Shown: one piece after another, positions 40,939 to 48,568 of the stretch
How positions within the stretch are numbered: position 1 is the stretch's first letter
Layout of the letters: each line of letters begins with the position of its first letter
DNA from: Paludibacteraceae bacterium
GTDB lineage: Bacteria > Bacteroidota > Bacteroidia > Bacteroidales > Paludibacteraceae
DNA: 64,000 bases
Reading direction: 5' to 3'
Assembly: GCA_017480285.1 (NCBI GenBank)
Contig: JAFVAX010000081.1
Span: 1-64,000 of the forward strand
The notes under the pieces: model-generated
The model's input: only the letters and a program-made list of their open reading frames with translations
What the model was told of the DNA's origin: nothing
Databases searched by the model: none
Made by a program: the position numbers and the translations under genes

Positions 40939-41217
40939 TAAATGCTTTGGACAGCTTCGCTGTTGGAAGTTGGAAATCCTCACCCTGACGAAGGTCAGGG
41001 TCTAAAAGATACGACCAATTTGTTATTTCCCACGGATTGAACGGATTTTTACAAATTTAACAAATTTTCATTTATTAAAAACCAAAATCCGTGTTTATCC
41101 GTATAATCCGTTAAATCCGTGGGAGATTAGATCCTGAAACAAGTTCAGGATGAGGGCTTCGCAGCGCACAAGTTCAGGATGAGGGCTTCGCATCGCACAC
41201 GTGCAGGATGAGGAGTA
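40939..41217. repeat. Repeat-rich spacer: REP-like hairpins and a long ATCCGT inverted repeat
   Basis: No gene. Contents in order: a small hairpin ACAGC-TTC-GCTGT (near 40951); ACCCTGAC..GTCAGGGT (40982-41001); a 19-bp inverted repeat, arms CCCACGGATTGAACGGATT (41029-41047) and AATCCGTTAAATCCGTGGG (41105-41123) with one mismatch and four ATCCGT words on the right side; then a full REP-like hairpin (core 41132-41150) and two decayed copies carrying GAGGGCTTCGCA between 41151 and 41213. Confidence 0.85.
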
Positions 41218-42705
41218 TCAAATATCAAAACTTGTTTCTTTCATCGAGCCTGTTTTTGCGAACTGCTCGTGCATACGGAAAGCAAGCGAGAGATTATGTT
41301 GCGTATGCGAGACTTTGGTATGAGCCAGATAGTCGCGAAGCATTGGCTTATATTCCGGTGCAACACAATTCTCAATAATCGTTTCTGCTCTTTGTATCGG
41401 GCTTTTTCCACGAAGGTCGGCAATACCTTGCTCTGTGATAAGCACTTTAACGGAGTGCTCGGAATGGTCAAGGTGGCTAACCATAGGAACGATTGACGAG
41501 ATAAGTCCGCCTTTGGCAGTTGAAGGAGTGGTAAAAATAGAGATATAAGCATTGCGGGCAAAGTCGCCACTACCGCCTATACCGTTCATCATCTTCGTAC
41601 CAAGCACGTGAGTTGAGTTGATATTTCCATAGATGTCAGCCTCAAGAGCAGTATTGATTGTTATAAGTCCGAGTCGGCGTGCCACTTCGGGGTTGTTGGA
41701 AATCTCTTCAGGACGAAGCACGAGACGCTGTTTGAAGAAATCAAGGTCTGCAAGCACTTGGTTGAGCGCATTCTGACTTATGGTAAGCGAGCAACCCGAA
41801 GCAAACTTGATATGTCCTTCTTTCATAAGACCGATAACGGCATCTTGCACCACTTCGGTGTACATCTCAAAAGCAGGAATATGCGGGTTCTCGCCAAGGG
41901 CACCAAGTACGGCGTTAGCGATGTTACCAACACCCGATTGTATGGGCAGGAAAGTGGAAGGTATGCGTCCGGCTTTCATCTCTTGCTCAAGGAACAATGC
42001 TACATTGGCACCGATACGCTCGGTTGTTTCATCAGTAGGAGCAAAAGCGCCTACTTCGATAGGACGATTGGTATGAACGACGGCAATGATTTTCTTGGGG
42101 TCAACCTTCACACAGTCTTTACCTATACGGTCAGATACATGATAAACCGGTATCTCTCGACGAACAGGCGGGTCGGCAGGCTCGTAGATATCGTGCAAAC
42201 CACGCAGTTGTTTTGGCAAAGCCTCGTTTATTTCTACAATGATATGGTCGGCAAGGCGACAGATAGTAGGCAATATACCGACACCAACGGTAGGTATAAT
42301 CTCGCTGTCATCTGTAAGGTCGCAAGCCTCAACAATAGCAAACTTCGGTTTTGGCAGGAAGCCATAGCGCAACTCTTGTGCAAGCATAGAGAGGTGCATA
42401 TCGAAATAGTGTGCATCGTGGGTATTAAGAGCTGCACGAAGGTCTTTGTTTGACTGATAAGGTGTGCGGAACTTGATAGCATGTGCGCGTGCAAGCATAC
42501 CATCAAGCGAGTCGCCCGTGCTGGCACCGGTGTACATACCGATTTGGAAAGGTTTGCCTTCTGCGTGCAGACGCTCTGCCTTGTGCGCAATGGCTGTTGG
42601 AACTTCTTTAGGACAACCGGCAGGTGTAAAACCTGAGAAACCGATAATGTCGCCATCATTTACAAACTCCGCTGCCTCTTGAGCGGACATAACAGGATAG
42701 TTCAT
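41218..42705 (-). CDS. Acetyl-CoA hydrolase/transferase family CoA transferase (probably succinyl-CoA:acetate type)
   Basis: 495 residues, the Cat1/SucCoA-transferase size. N-terminal GDIIGFSGFTPAGCPKEVP; catalytic glutamate in FEMYTEVVQDAV; acyl-CoA site GIGGSGDFARNAYISIF; C-terminal DLRGKSPIQRAETIIENCV. These enzymes move CoA between succinyl-CoA (or propionyl-/butyryl-CoA) and acetate, a common step in succinate or propionate fermentation and acetate production in anaerobic Bacteroidales. The acceptor cannot be told by eye. Own promoter at 42792-42823; 3' end borders a REP-like array. Confidence 0.92.
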   Translation of the reverse strand: MNYPVMSAQEAAEFVNDGDIIGFSGFTPAGCPKEVPTAIAHKAERLHAEGKPFQIGMYTGASTGDSLDGMLARAHAIKFRTPYQSNKDLRAALNTHDAHYFDMHLSMLAQELRYGFLPKPKFAIVEACDLTDDSEIIPTVGVGILPTICRLADHIIVEINEALPKQLRGLHDIYEPADPPVRREIPVYHVSDRIGKDCVKVDPKKIIAVVHTNRPIEVGAFAPTDETTERIGANVALFLEQEMKAGRIPSTFLPIQSGVGNIANAVLGALGENPHIPAFEMYTEVVQDAVIGLMKEGHIKFASGCSLTISQNALNQVLADLDFFKQRLVLRPEEISNNPEVARRLGLITINTALEADIYGNINSTHVLGTKMMNGIGGSGDFARNAYISIFTTPSTAKGGLISSIVPMVSHLDHSEHSVKVLITEQGIADLRGKSPIQRAETIIENCVAPEYKPMLRDYLAHTKVSHTQHNLSLAFRMHEQFAKTGSMKETSFDI

Positions 42706-42791
42706 TTTTATTTATATGTTATTAGTGATATATTACAAGTTATGAATGATAAGCAGAAATCTTATCAATCATCTTTTCTTCTTGCCGAGTG

Positions 42792-42823
42792 CAAAAATAC
42801 CTATTTTTTTGCAAAATAGCAAA
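42792..42823 (-). promoter_or_regulatory. Promoter for the CoA transferase
   Basis: TTTG (42823-42820), 20 bases, TATTTTTG (42799-42792). The leader of about 85 bases is long for this window. Confidence 0.8.
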
Positions 42824-42846
42824 TATTTTTGCAGTTTTACTCAAAA

Positions 42847-44139
42847 TCAATTAACTTTCGGTATGTCTGACCAACGGGTTGTGTAGTTAGGTGAGCGCAG
42901 GTCATGGCGAATAGAGTCGGTAAAAACCATTGCCTTGCCTGTTTTCTTATCTTTTGCATATTGCTGATTAGCAAGTACAACTGTTTCCGACCCTTGAAGA
43001 CGGTTGATTTTATCAAGAGCATTGTCAAGCCGATGGCGTTTTTCATATTGCTCGCTATCATAGTCGAACAAGTTAGTTTGAATACTGTCAGCGCTGCTTA
43101 TTATACCGACAATCACTCCGGCTCGCTTATACTCATACCCTTGCCTGAAAATGATATTCAAGCAGTTAAGCGCAGTCTGTACGATAACTTGCGTCGAATT
43201 GTCGGCAGTAAGCAGTTTTTGAGTGTAAGCATTGGAGTATTGTGGCAGGTCCGAACGGAAACGATTGGTATCTATAAACACAGTAACCTCCTCTGCCACA
43301 GAATGTTGCCCTCTTAGTTTCGAAGCGCACCGAGCAGCAAAATTGCTGACGCTTGTTTCCAAATCCTTCTTTTCTTTCACATTGTTAGGAAAAGATCTGG
43401 AGGTGCATATCGTTTGTTTGGGCTGAGGTTGTTCGGTAGGGATACAGTCTTCGCCTCTAAGTTCTTTCCAAGTTCGCTCCACACTGACATTATACATACG
43501 GCGCACTCTGTCGCGTGGCAGAGAAATGAAGTCCCACGCAGTCATTACGCCTCTTGCCTTGAGACTCTCACCTATTCGTCTGCCTATCCCCCATACATCG
43601 TCAACGGGTATGAGTTGCAGAGCTTTATTGCATTTCTCTTCAGTATCAATAAGACAGCAATGCTTGTAGCCTTTATATTTTTTTGCAAAATGTGAGGCTG
43701 TTTTAGCGAGAGTTTTAGTTGGAGCAATACCGATACTCACCGGCATTGCAGTCTGCACAAGAATGTTCTCACGAAGGCGCAACCCCCATTGTTGCAAATC
43801 GTGGTTCTGCATACCTCTTAAATCACAGAAAGCCTCATCTATACTATACCTGTAAAACGAAGGAGCGGCTTCCTTTACGATGTTCATAACTCGCCCTGTC
43901 AGCTCGGCATACAGTTCATAGTTGGAGGAAAAGGCAACTACCTGTTCTTCAGAGAACTGCTGTCGGAGTTGATAGTATGGCATACCGGCTTTTATTCCTA
44001 AGGCTTTGGCTTCGTTGCTCCGCGCAACAACACAACCGTCGTTATTCGATAGTACAACGACAGGTTTGCCGTTCAGGTCAGGACGGAAAACACGCTCGCA
44101 AGAGACATAGCAGTTATCGCAATCTACGATGGCATACAT
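42847..44139 (-). CDS. umuC: Y-family DNA polymerase V catalytic subunit UmuC
   Basis: 430 residues. Polymerase palm motifs: [17 protein letters not shown] (first metal Asp6) and [11 protein letters not shown] (Asp-Glu pair). Also [19 protein letters not shown], the helix-hairpin-helix [18 protein letters not shown], and the little-finger domain. The C-terminal DUF4113-like end [16 protein letters not shown] is present. It performs error-prone lesion bypass with UmuD'. The start ATG lies 16 bases inside the umuD 3' end, so the two are translationally coupled. Confidence 0.95.
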   Translation of the reverse strand: MYAIVDCDNCYVSCERVFRPDLNGKPVVVLSNNDGCVVARSNEAKALGIKAGMPYYQLRQQFSEEQVVAFSSNYELYAELTGRVMNIVKEAAPSFYRYSIDEAFCDLRGMQNHDLQQWGLRLRENILVQTAMPVSIGIAPTKTLAKTASHFAKKYKGYKHCCLIDTEEKCNKALQLIPVDDVWGIGRRIGESLKARGVMTAWDFISLPRDRVRRMYNVSVERTWKELRGEDCIPTEQPQPKQTICTSRSFPNNVKEKKDLETSVSNFAARCASKLRGQHSVAEEVTVFIDTNRFRSDLPQYSNAYTQKLLTADNSTQVIVQTALNCLNIIFRQGYEYKRAGVIVGIISSADSIQTNLFDYDSEQYEKRHRLDNALDKINRLQGSETVVLANQQYAKDKKTGKAMVFTDSIRHDLRSPNYTTRWSDIPKVN

Positions 44140-44579
44140 CTGCCTGTCCTCCAGTCTTTTATTGTAAAGATAACCTTACCCCAGATTGTAAATTCGTCGT
44201 TGGCATCGATATGAATACGCTTATATTTAGGGTTGGCGGGCACAAGTTCCATATATCCTTCTTCGCGATGAGTAGTATCAAGGAATTTGATTGTGAACTC
44301 ACGATTAAAAAAGGCTATAACGACATCGCCGTGCTGAGGTTCTGCAAGTTTATCAACCACCAATAAGTCGCCTTCCGTTATTCCGGCATCCTGCATAGAG
44401 TCGCCTTCTACACGACCGTAGAAAGTAGCTTCGGGGTGCTGAATAAAATCGCGATTGAAGTCAAGCGACTCGTGTTCATAATCGGCGGCAGGTGAAGGGA
44501 AACCTGCACGCAAACCTTCAAAAACAGGTAATGACTGCAGTTTGGAAAAATCGCCTTTCTGTGGAATAAACTCGTTCAT
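44124..44579 (-). CDS. umuD: UmuD, S24-type self-processing subunit of DNA polymerase V
   Basis: 151 residues. Self-cleavage site RAGFPSP (Ala25-Gly26), nucleophile Ser61 in [11 protein letters not shown], general base Lys98 in FTIKFLD, as in LexA/UmuD. RecA-stimulated cleavage would give UmuD', the partner of UmuC. It starts 17 bases after the tatC stop with no consensus promoter or recognisable SOS box in the gap, so it may be read from the tat operon. That would be an unusual arrangement for an SOS gene. Confidence 0.94.
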   Translation of the reverse strand: MNEFIPQKGDFSKLQSLPVFEGLRAGFPSPAADYEHESLDFNRDFIQHPEATFYGRVEGDSMQDAGITEGDLLVVDKLAEPQHGDVVIAFFNREFTIKFLDTTHREEGYMELVPANPKYKRIHIDANDEFTIWGKVIFTIKDWRTGRCMPS

Positions 44580-44596
44580 ATTTAATTATATTATTT

Positions 44597-45358
44597 TCAG
44601 TGAGTTACCAATATACTCAATTCATATAACAGATACAATGGCATCGTTACAAGCATAAGTGTGAAGGCATCGCCCGTAGGTGTAATGACGGCAGCAAGAA
44701 TACAAAGTCCGACAAAAGCATGTCGGCGATATTGCTTCAGCCATTGCGCTTTCAGCAGTCCCGCTTTCGACAGTGCCCATGCTACAAGTGGCATTTCAAA
44801 GAGCAAACCCATAATAAGCGAGAGGATGAGCAAGGTTGATACATAAGAATTGAGCGATATCTGATTTACAACCGCCTCTTCAACTTGATAAGTGCTTAAA
44901 AAGCGAAAGGCAAATGGAAAGATTATAAAATAGTTAAGCAAAATACCACAGACAAACAACAATGTCCCGAAACCGATAATACGCCCTGCCGCTTTCTTCT
45001 CTTTTTTATACAATGCCGGTGCGACGAAAGTATATAACTGCCAAATGATAAACGGCAGAGCGACTACTAATGCAGCCACTGCCGCTACCTCAAGATGTGT
45101 TGTAAACTGCGCCGCCAACTGTGTATTGATGAATTGAGGTGTAAAGTCAGACGGACAAAGAGAGTCCCACCCAGTTCGGTTTGCCAAACGACATAAAAGA
45201 CGATAGACGACGAAGTCTGATTGTGCAGGGGCAAATAAGACACCAAACAAGACTTTGCGCAAACCAAACACCAAAACGAAACATACCGCCCATGCTATCA
45301 AAGAGCGAATGATAACACGACGCAGTTCGTCTAAATGGTCCCAAAAACTTGGTGTCAT
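44597..45358 (-). CDS. tatC: Twin-arginine translocase subunit TatC
   Basis: 253 residues, six membrane helices. N-terminal FWDHLDELRRVIIRSL matches the conserved cytoplasmic start of TatC (HLxELRxR), and the first periplasmic loop and PFIIWQLYTFVAPALYKKEK are present. It is the receptor for RR signal peptides in the inner membrane. Its ATG overlaps the tatA stop by four bases. The Tat substrate encoded two genes upstream (aldo/keto reductase) is part of the same run. Confidence 0.95.
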   Translation of the reverse strand: MTPSFWDHLDELRRVIIRSLIAWAVCFVLVFGLRKVLFGVLFAPAQSDFVVYRLLCRLANRTGWDSLCPSDFTPQFINTQLAAQFTTHLEVAAVAALVVALPFIIWQLYTFVAPALYKKEKKAAGRIIGFGTLLFVCGILLNYFIIFPFAFRFLSTYQVEEAVVNQISLNSYVSTLLILSLIMGLLFEMPLVAWALSKAGLLKAQWLKQYRRHAFVGLCILAAVITPTGDAFTLMLVTMPLYLLYELSILVTH

Positions 45359-45558
45359 TTTTGTTCGCTTACCTTATCGTTGGTGTCAGCAGAGGAGTCT
45401 TTGGTTTGTTCTTCGCCTTCCTCTTTGCCATTTACTCCGTCCTTGAACGAACGGACACCTTTACCCAAACCACGCATCAATTCGGGAATTTTCTTACCAC
45501 CGAAAAGTAGCAGAATGATAAGGGCTACAATGATTATTTCAGTTATTCCGATGTTCAT
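45355..45558 (-). CDS. tatA: Twin-arginine translocase subunit TatA/E
   Basis: 67 residues. N-terminal membrane helix (IGITEIIIVALIILLLFG), the FGGKKIPELMRGLGKGVRSFKDG amphipathic helix with the conserved FG hinge, and an acidic tail. It forms the protein-conducting pore with TatC. No TatB is present, as usual in Bacteroidota. It overlaps the upstream aldo/keto reductase stop and the downstream tatC start by four bases each. Confidence 0.95.
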   Translation of the reverse strand: MNIGITEIIIVALIILLLFGGKKIPELMRGLGKGVRSFKDGVNGKEEGEEQTKDSSADTNDKVSEQK

Positions 45559-46973
45559 ACTATTTGTTGTTTTAATGATTCTACAAACCTATTGATTTTT
45601 TGCATCTCGTGAGGGATGTCGATGCGTTGCGGGCAATGCGAGAGGCAATGGTTGCAACCTATGCAGTGGTCAGCCTGCCTCAGTTTCGGAACAGAGCGGT
45701 CGTAGCCTACAAGGAAAGCCCGTCTTTGACGCTGATACTCATTCTCATTAGATGCGGCAGATGGCATAGTGCCTTCGGCTATACATTTATTGTAATGGCT
45801 GAATATACCCGGGATATTAAGCCCATACGGACAAGGCATACAATAGTTGCACGCAGTACAGGGTATGGCCTTGAGTTCATAGATGTCGCGGGCAAGATTA
45901 AGAAGGAAAGTCCATTCGCTATCATCAAGCGGTTCGAGTGGAGAATAAGTACGGACATTCTCTTGCAAATGTTCCAAATAGGTCATTCCGCTCAACACTG
46001 ACAGCACTCCCTTCGGTGTTCCTGCAAAACGAAATGCCCATGCAGCCGGAGTAAAACGACTGTCGCGTTCGCTCAACTTACGGGTAATGGCAGCAGGTTG
46101 TTTGGCTAACCGTCCGCCTAACAATGGCTCCATAATAACAGCGGGTATGTTGCGCTTTTCGAGTTCGGCATAGAGATATACAGCATCCGTGTTTCGAGGG
46201 TTGATTTCGTTGGCATATTCCCAGTCGAGGTAATTGAGTTCTATCTGCACAAAGTCCCAATGATATTTGCCTTCGTCGTGCCAACGGAGTAGCATATCAA
46301 ACACTTTGATATCGCCATGATATGAAAAACCGAGGTTACGGATACGCCCTGCCTTTTTCTGCTCAACAAGCCAATCGAGAATACCATTGTCCATATATCT
46401 GCCATAGAAGGCGTTCATAGCATCTTTCCCGCCACCCGACATACCAATACCGTGAAGCAAGAGATAGTCAACATAGTCGGTTTTGAGCTCTACAAGCGAG
46501 CGTTCAAACATCGCTTTCGACTCTTTTTCAGACCAAGTCTCGGGTGAGAAGTTTGAGAGTTTAGTAGCAATGAAATAATCTTTTCTCGGATGTCTTGAGA
46601 GTGCTATTCCTGTGCTCCGTTCCGACAGTCCTTGACAATAGGCAGGCGAAGTATCAAAATAGTTCACTCCGTGCTCTAAAGCATAGTCAATCATGTCGTT
46701 GACTGCTTGTTGGTCGATAGGTGAATCAGGGTTCTCCCTTGCCGTACCACCTGCCTCAACAGGCAGACGCATCATACCGAAGCCTAACAGCGACACCTTA
46801 TCACCATTGTTAGGGTTCTCACGCAGAGTCATTTGTTCGAACGGAGAGTTGTCGGTGACTGCAGAGCCGTCTGAAGACTTCGTTTGCCTACTATTCTTAC
46901 TGCATGCCTGAAGCACTACCGATGTAGTAGCCATAGCCGCAACTGCTTGTTTTATAAAAATTCGTCTATTCAT
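45555..46973 (-). CDS. Tat-exported aldo/keto reductase with C-terminal 4Fe-4S ferredoxin domain
   Basis: 472 residues from the ATG at 46973 (TTG at 46979 is weaker). The N-terminus MNRRIFIKQAVAAMATTSVVLQAC is a Tat signal (NRRIFIK) that ends in a lipobox-like LQAC. The AKR barrel begins KVSLLGFGMMRLPV, with the Tyr-region NYFDTSPAYCQG and TKLSN. The C-terminal region has cysteine sets CTACNYCMPCPYG and CIGCNHCLSHCPQ for two 4Fe-4S clusters. Substrate unknown. It directly follows a polyferredoxin membrane protein (2-base gap) that could supply or take electrons, and precedes tatA, so the export machinery and its cargo share a transcript. Confidence 0.92.
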   Translation of the reverse strand: MNRRIFIKQAVAAMATTSVVLQACSKNSRQTKSSDGSAVTDNSPFEQMTLRENPNNGDKVSLLGFGMMRLPVEAGGTARENPDSPIDQQAVNDMIDYALEHGVNYFDTSPAYCQGLSERSTGIALSRHPRKDYFIATKLSNFSPETWSEKESKAMFERSLVELKTDYVDYLLLHGIGMSGGGKDAMNAFYGRYMDNGILDWLVEQKKAGRIRNLGFSYHGDIKVFDMLLRWHDEGKYHWDFVQIELNYLDWEYANEINPRNTDAVYLYAELEKRNIPAVIMEPLLGGRLAKQPAAITRKLSERDSRFTPAAWAFRFAGTPKGVLSVLSGMTYLEHLQENVRTYSPLEPLDDSEWTFLLNLARDIYELKAIPCTACNYCMPCPYGLNIPGIFSHYNKCIAEGTMPSAASNENEYQRQRRAFLVGYDRSVPKLRQADHCIGCNHCLSHCPQRIDIPHEMQKINRFVESLKQQIV

Positions 46974-46975
46974 AA

Positions 46976-48457
46976 TCAATCAATAATGTGCATCTTATTT
47001 CCTTCTACATATATAGCACTGAATGGTCGGGCGGGACATAGATTTTCGCATTTGCCGCAACCTATACATTTAGCCGTATCAACGACAGGAACACTAACGG
47101 TCTTGCCACCGATTTCTTTTTCCACCATCTGTATAGCCCAAGCAGGACAGTGGCGAGCACATGCTCCGCAACTATCACCATTGCTGACCGGAAAACAATT
47201 CTGCTCTATCCAGACGGCATGTCCGACATGAACAGCTGTTTTTTCTTCTTTAGTTATTTTATGTATAGCCCCCGTAGGACACACTTCGCTACAACGCGTA
47301 CATTCAGGTCTGCAATAGCCACGCTCGAACGACATCTCGGGTTGCATAAAGTGAAACGGGTCGGTGCTCGGACGCAACACATTGTTCGGACAGTTACTGA
47401 CGCAAAGTTGGCAAGCAGTGCAATGTCTGTTCATGTTATACGCAGATATTGAACCCGGAGGAGTTATCGCAACATCTCTATGTGGCTCTTTCTTGTCTTC
47501 AATAACAGCCATACCGCCGTCCACTTTTATTTTAGCCTGTGAGAACAGAGCGGTACCGGTTGCGAGAGTTGCACCCGTAAGAAAAGCACGCTTACCCTCA
47601 TCAGGCTTATCGGCTGTTGTTTTAGTTTGACTGCTTGCTACCAAGATAGGTTTATAATGCAAAGCATCGAATTTACATTTATCTACACAATCGCCACAAG
47701 CAACACACCGACTGTAATCAACTTTTCCTTCCTTGAAATCAATTGCCGATGCTTTGCAATTTTTCTCACATAGCGAACAATTCTTGCATTTGTTTTTATC
47801 GAACTGCACACGTAAGAAAGAAAAACGAGCAAAGAAACTGAGAATCGTACCGACAGGACAAATAGTATTACAATAAGTTCTGCCGTTTCGCCAAGCAAGT
47901 ACAGCAAGCAAGATAAATGTCAGCAATGCCACAACGAAAGCAGTTACACTTCGCATCCATATTTGAACTTCGCTGAACATATAACTGTCGTAGTTGCTTT
48001 CTATTGCAGCCAAAGCATTACCGAGAAGGTCGTATAGCGGTTTGAAAAGCGAATTTACTATCCTGCCATAGGCTGAATATGGGGCGAGCAGAGTGGTAAC
48101 AGGTGCAAAACCAACTACCAGACAAACAACAAACACCACCAAAACAGTGTATCTCAACCAACGCTTCTCGGGAGAATATGAATAGCGATTCTTTTTCGCT
48201 TTCTTTCCCATCCAACCAAACACATCCTGCATTACCCCTAAAGGACATATAACACTACAATATACTCGTCCGAACACAAGTGTGAGCACTACAAGCAAAG
48301 CGAGTACGCCAAAGTTGAGCGCCATCAAAGCAGGTAAAAACTGTAGTTTTGCAACAAAGGCAATGTGTTGGGTTATGCCCCACCCTGCACCAAGCAAGAT
48401 AAGATTGAGCAGTGCAAAGAAAATAAAAGCTAAAGTAATACGAATTTTACGCAACAT
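46976..48457 (-). CDS. Membrane polyferredoxin, NapH-like half fused to a NapG-like half
   Basis: 493 residues from the ATG at 48457; a TTG at 48523 lies inside the promoter. The N-terminal half has four to five membrane helices with the two NapH CxxxCP motifs (Cys67/71 and Cys196/200), then two 4Fe-4S motifs (Cys224-234, 251-261). A second hydrophobic segment follows, introduced by KRAFLTGATLATGTALF (289-305), much like a Tat signal with KR in place of RR. After it come more C-x2-C-x2-C-x3-CP sets (346-357, 382-394, 430-438, 464-475). It should pass electrons across the inner membrane to periplasmic clusters, perhaps to the aldo/keto reductase next door. Confidence 0.9.
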   Translation of the reverse strand: MLRKIRITLAFIFFALLNLILLGAGWGITQHIAFVAKLQFLPALMALNFGVLALLVVLTLVFGRVYCSVICPLGVMQDVFGWMGKKAKKNRYSYSPEKRWLRYTVLVVFVVCLVVGFAPVTTLLAPYSAYGRIVNSLFKPLYDLLGNALAAIESNYDSYMFSEVQIWMRSVTAFVVALLTFILLAVLAWRNGRTYCNTICPVGTILSFFARFSFLRVQFDKNKCKNCSLCEKNCKASAIDFKEGKVDYSRCVACGDCVDKCKFDALHYKPILVASSQTKTTADKPDEGKRAFLTGATLATGTALFSQAKIKVDGGMAVIEDKKEPHRDVAITPPGSISAYNMNRHCTACQLCVSNCPNNVLRPSTDPFHFMQPEMSFERGYCRPECTRCSEVCPTGAIHKITKEEKTAVHVGHAVWIEQNCFPVSNGDSCGACARHCPAWAIQMVEKEIGGKTVSVPVVDTAKCIGCGKCENLCPARPFSAIYVEGNKMHIID

Positions 48458-48493
48458 AATTGCAATATGATTGATATAAAAAACTTTTCTTTG

Positions 48494-48524
48494 CAAAAAT
48501 AAAAAAAAAATTGCATTTTTCAAA
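48494..48524 (-). promoter_or_regulatory. Promoter of the polyferredoxin-AKR-tatAC-umuDC run
   Basis: TTTG (48524-48521), 19 bases, TATTTTTG (48501-48494); ATG at 48457. No other consensus promoter seen before umuC ends. Confidence 0.8.
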
Positions 48525-48541
48525 TAAAAAGACTAAATTTG
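48510..48541 (+). promoter_or_regulatory. Promoter for the InlB-repeat protein gene
   Basis: ATTG (48510-48513), 20 bases, TAAATTTG (48534-48541); ATG at 48569. It overlaps the divergent polyferredoxin promoter by 15 bases. Confidence 0.7.
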
Positions 48542-48568
48542 CCATAAATTCCAAAAATCTAATGCCTT

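Noticed and set aside
41758..42453. 231-codon plus-strand frame inside the CoA transferase
   Set aside because: Shadow frame opposite a clear enzyme gene; composition unlike a protein domain.
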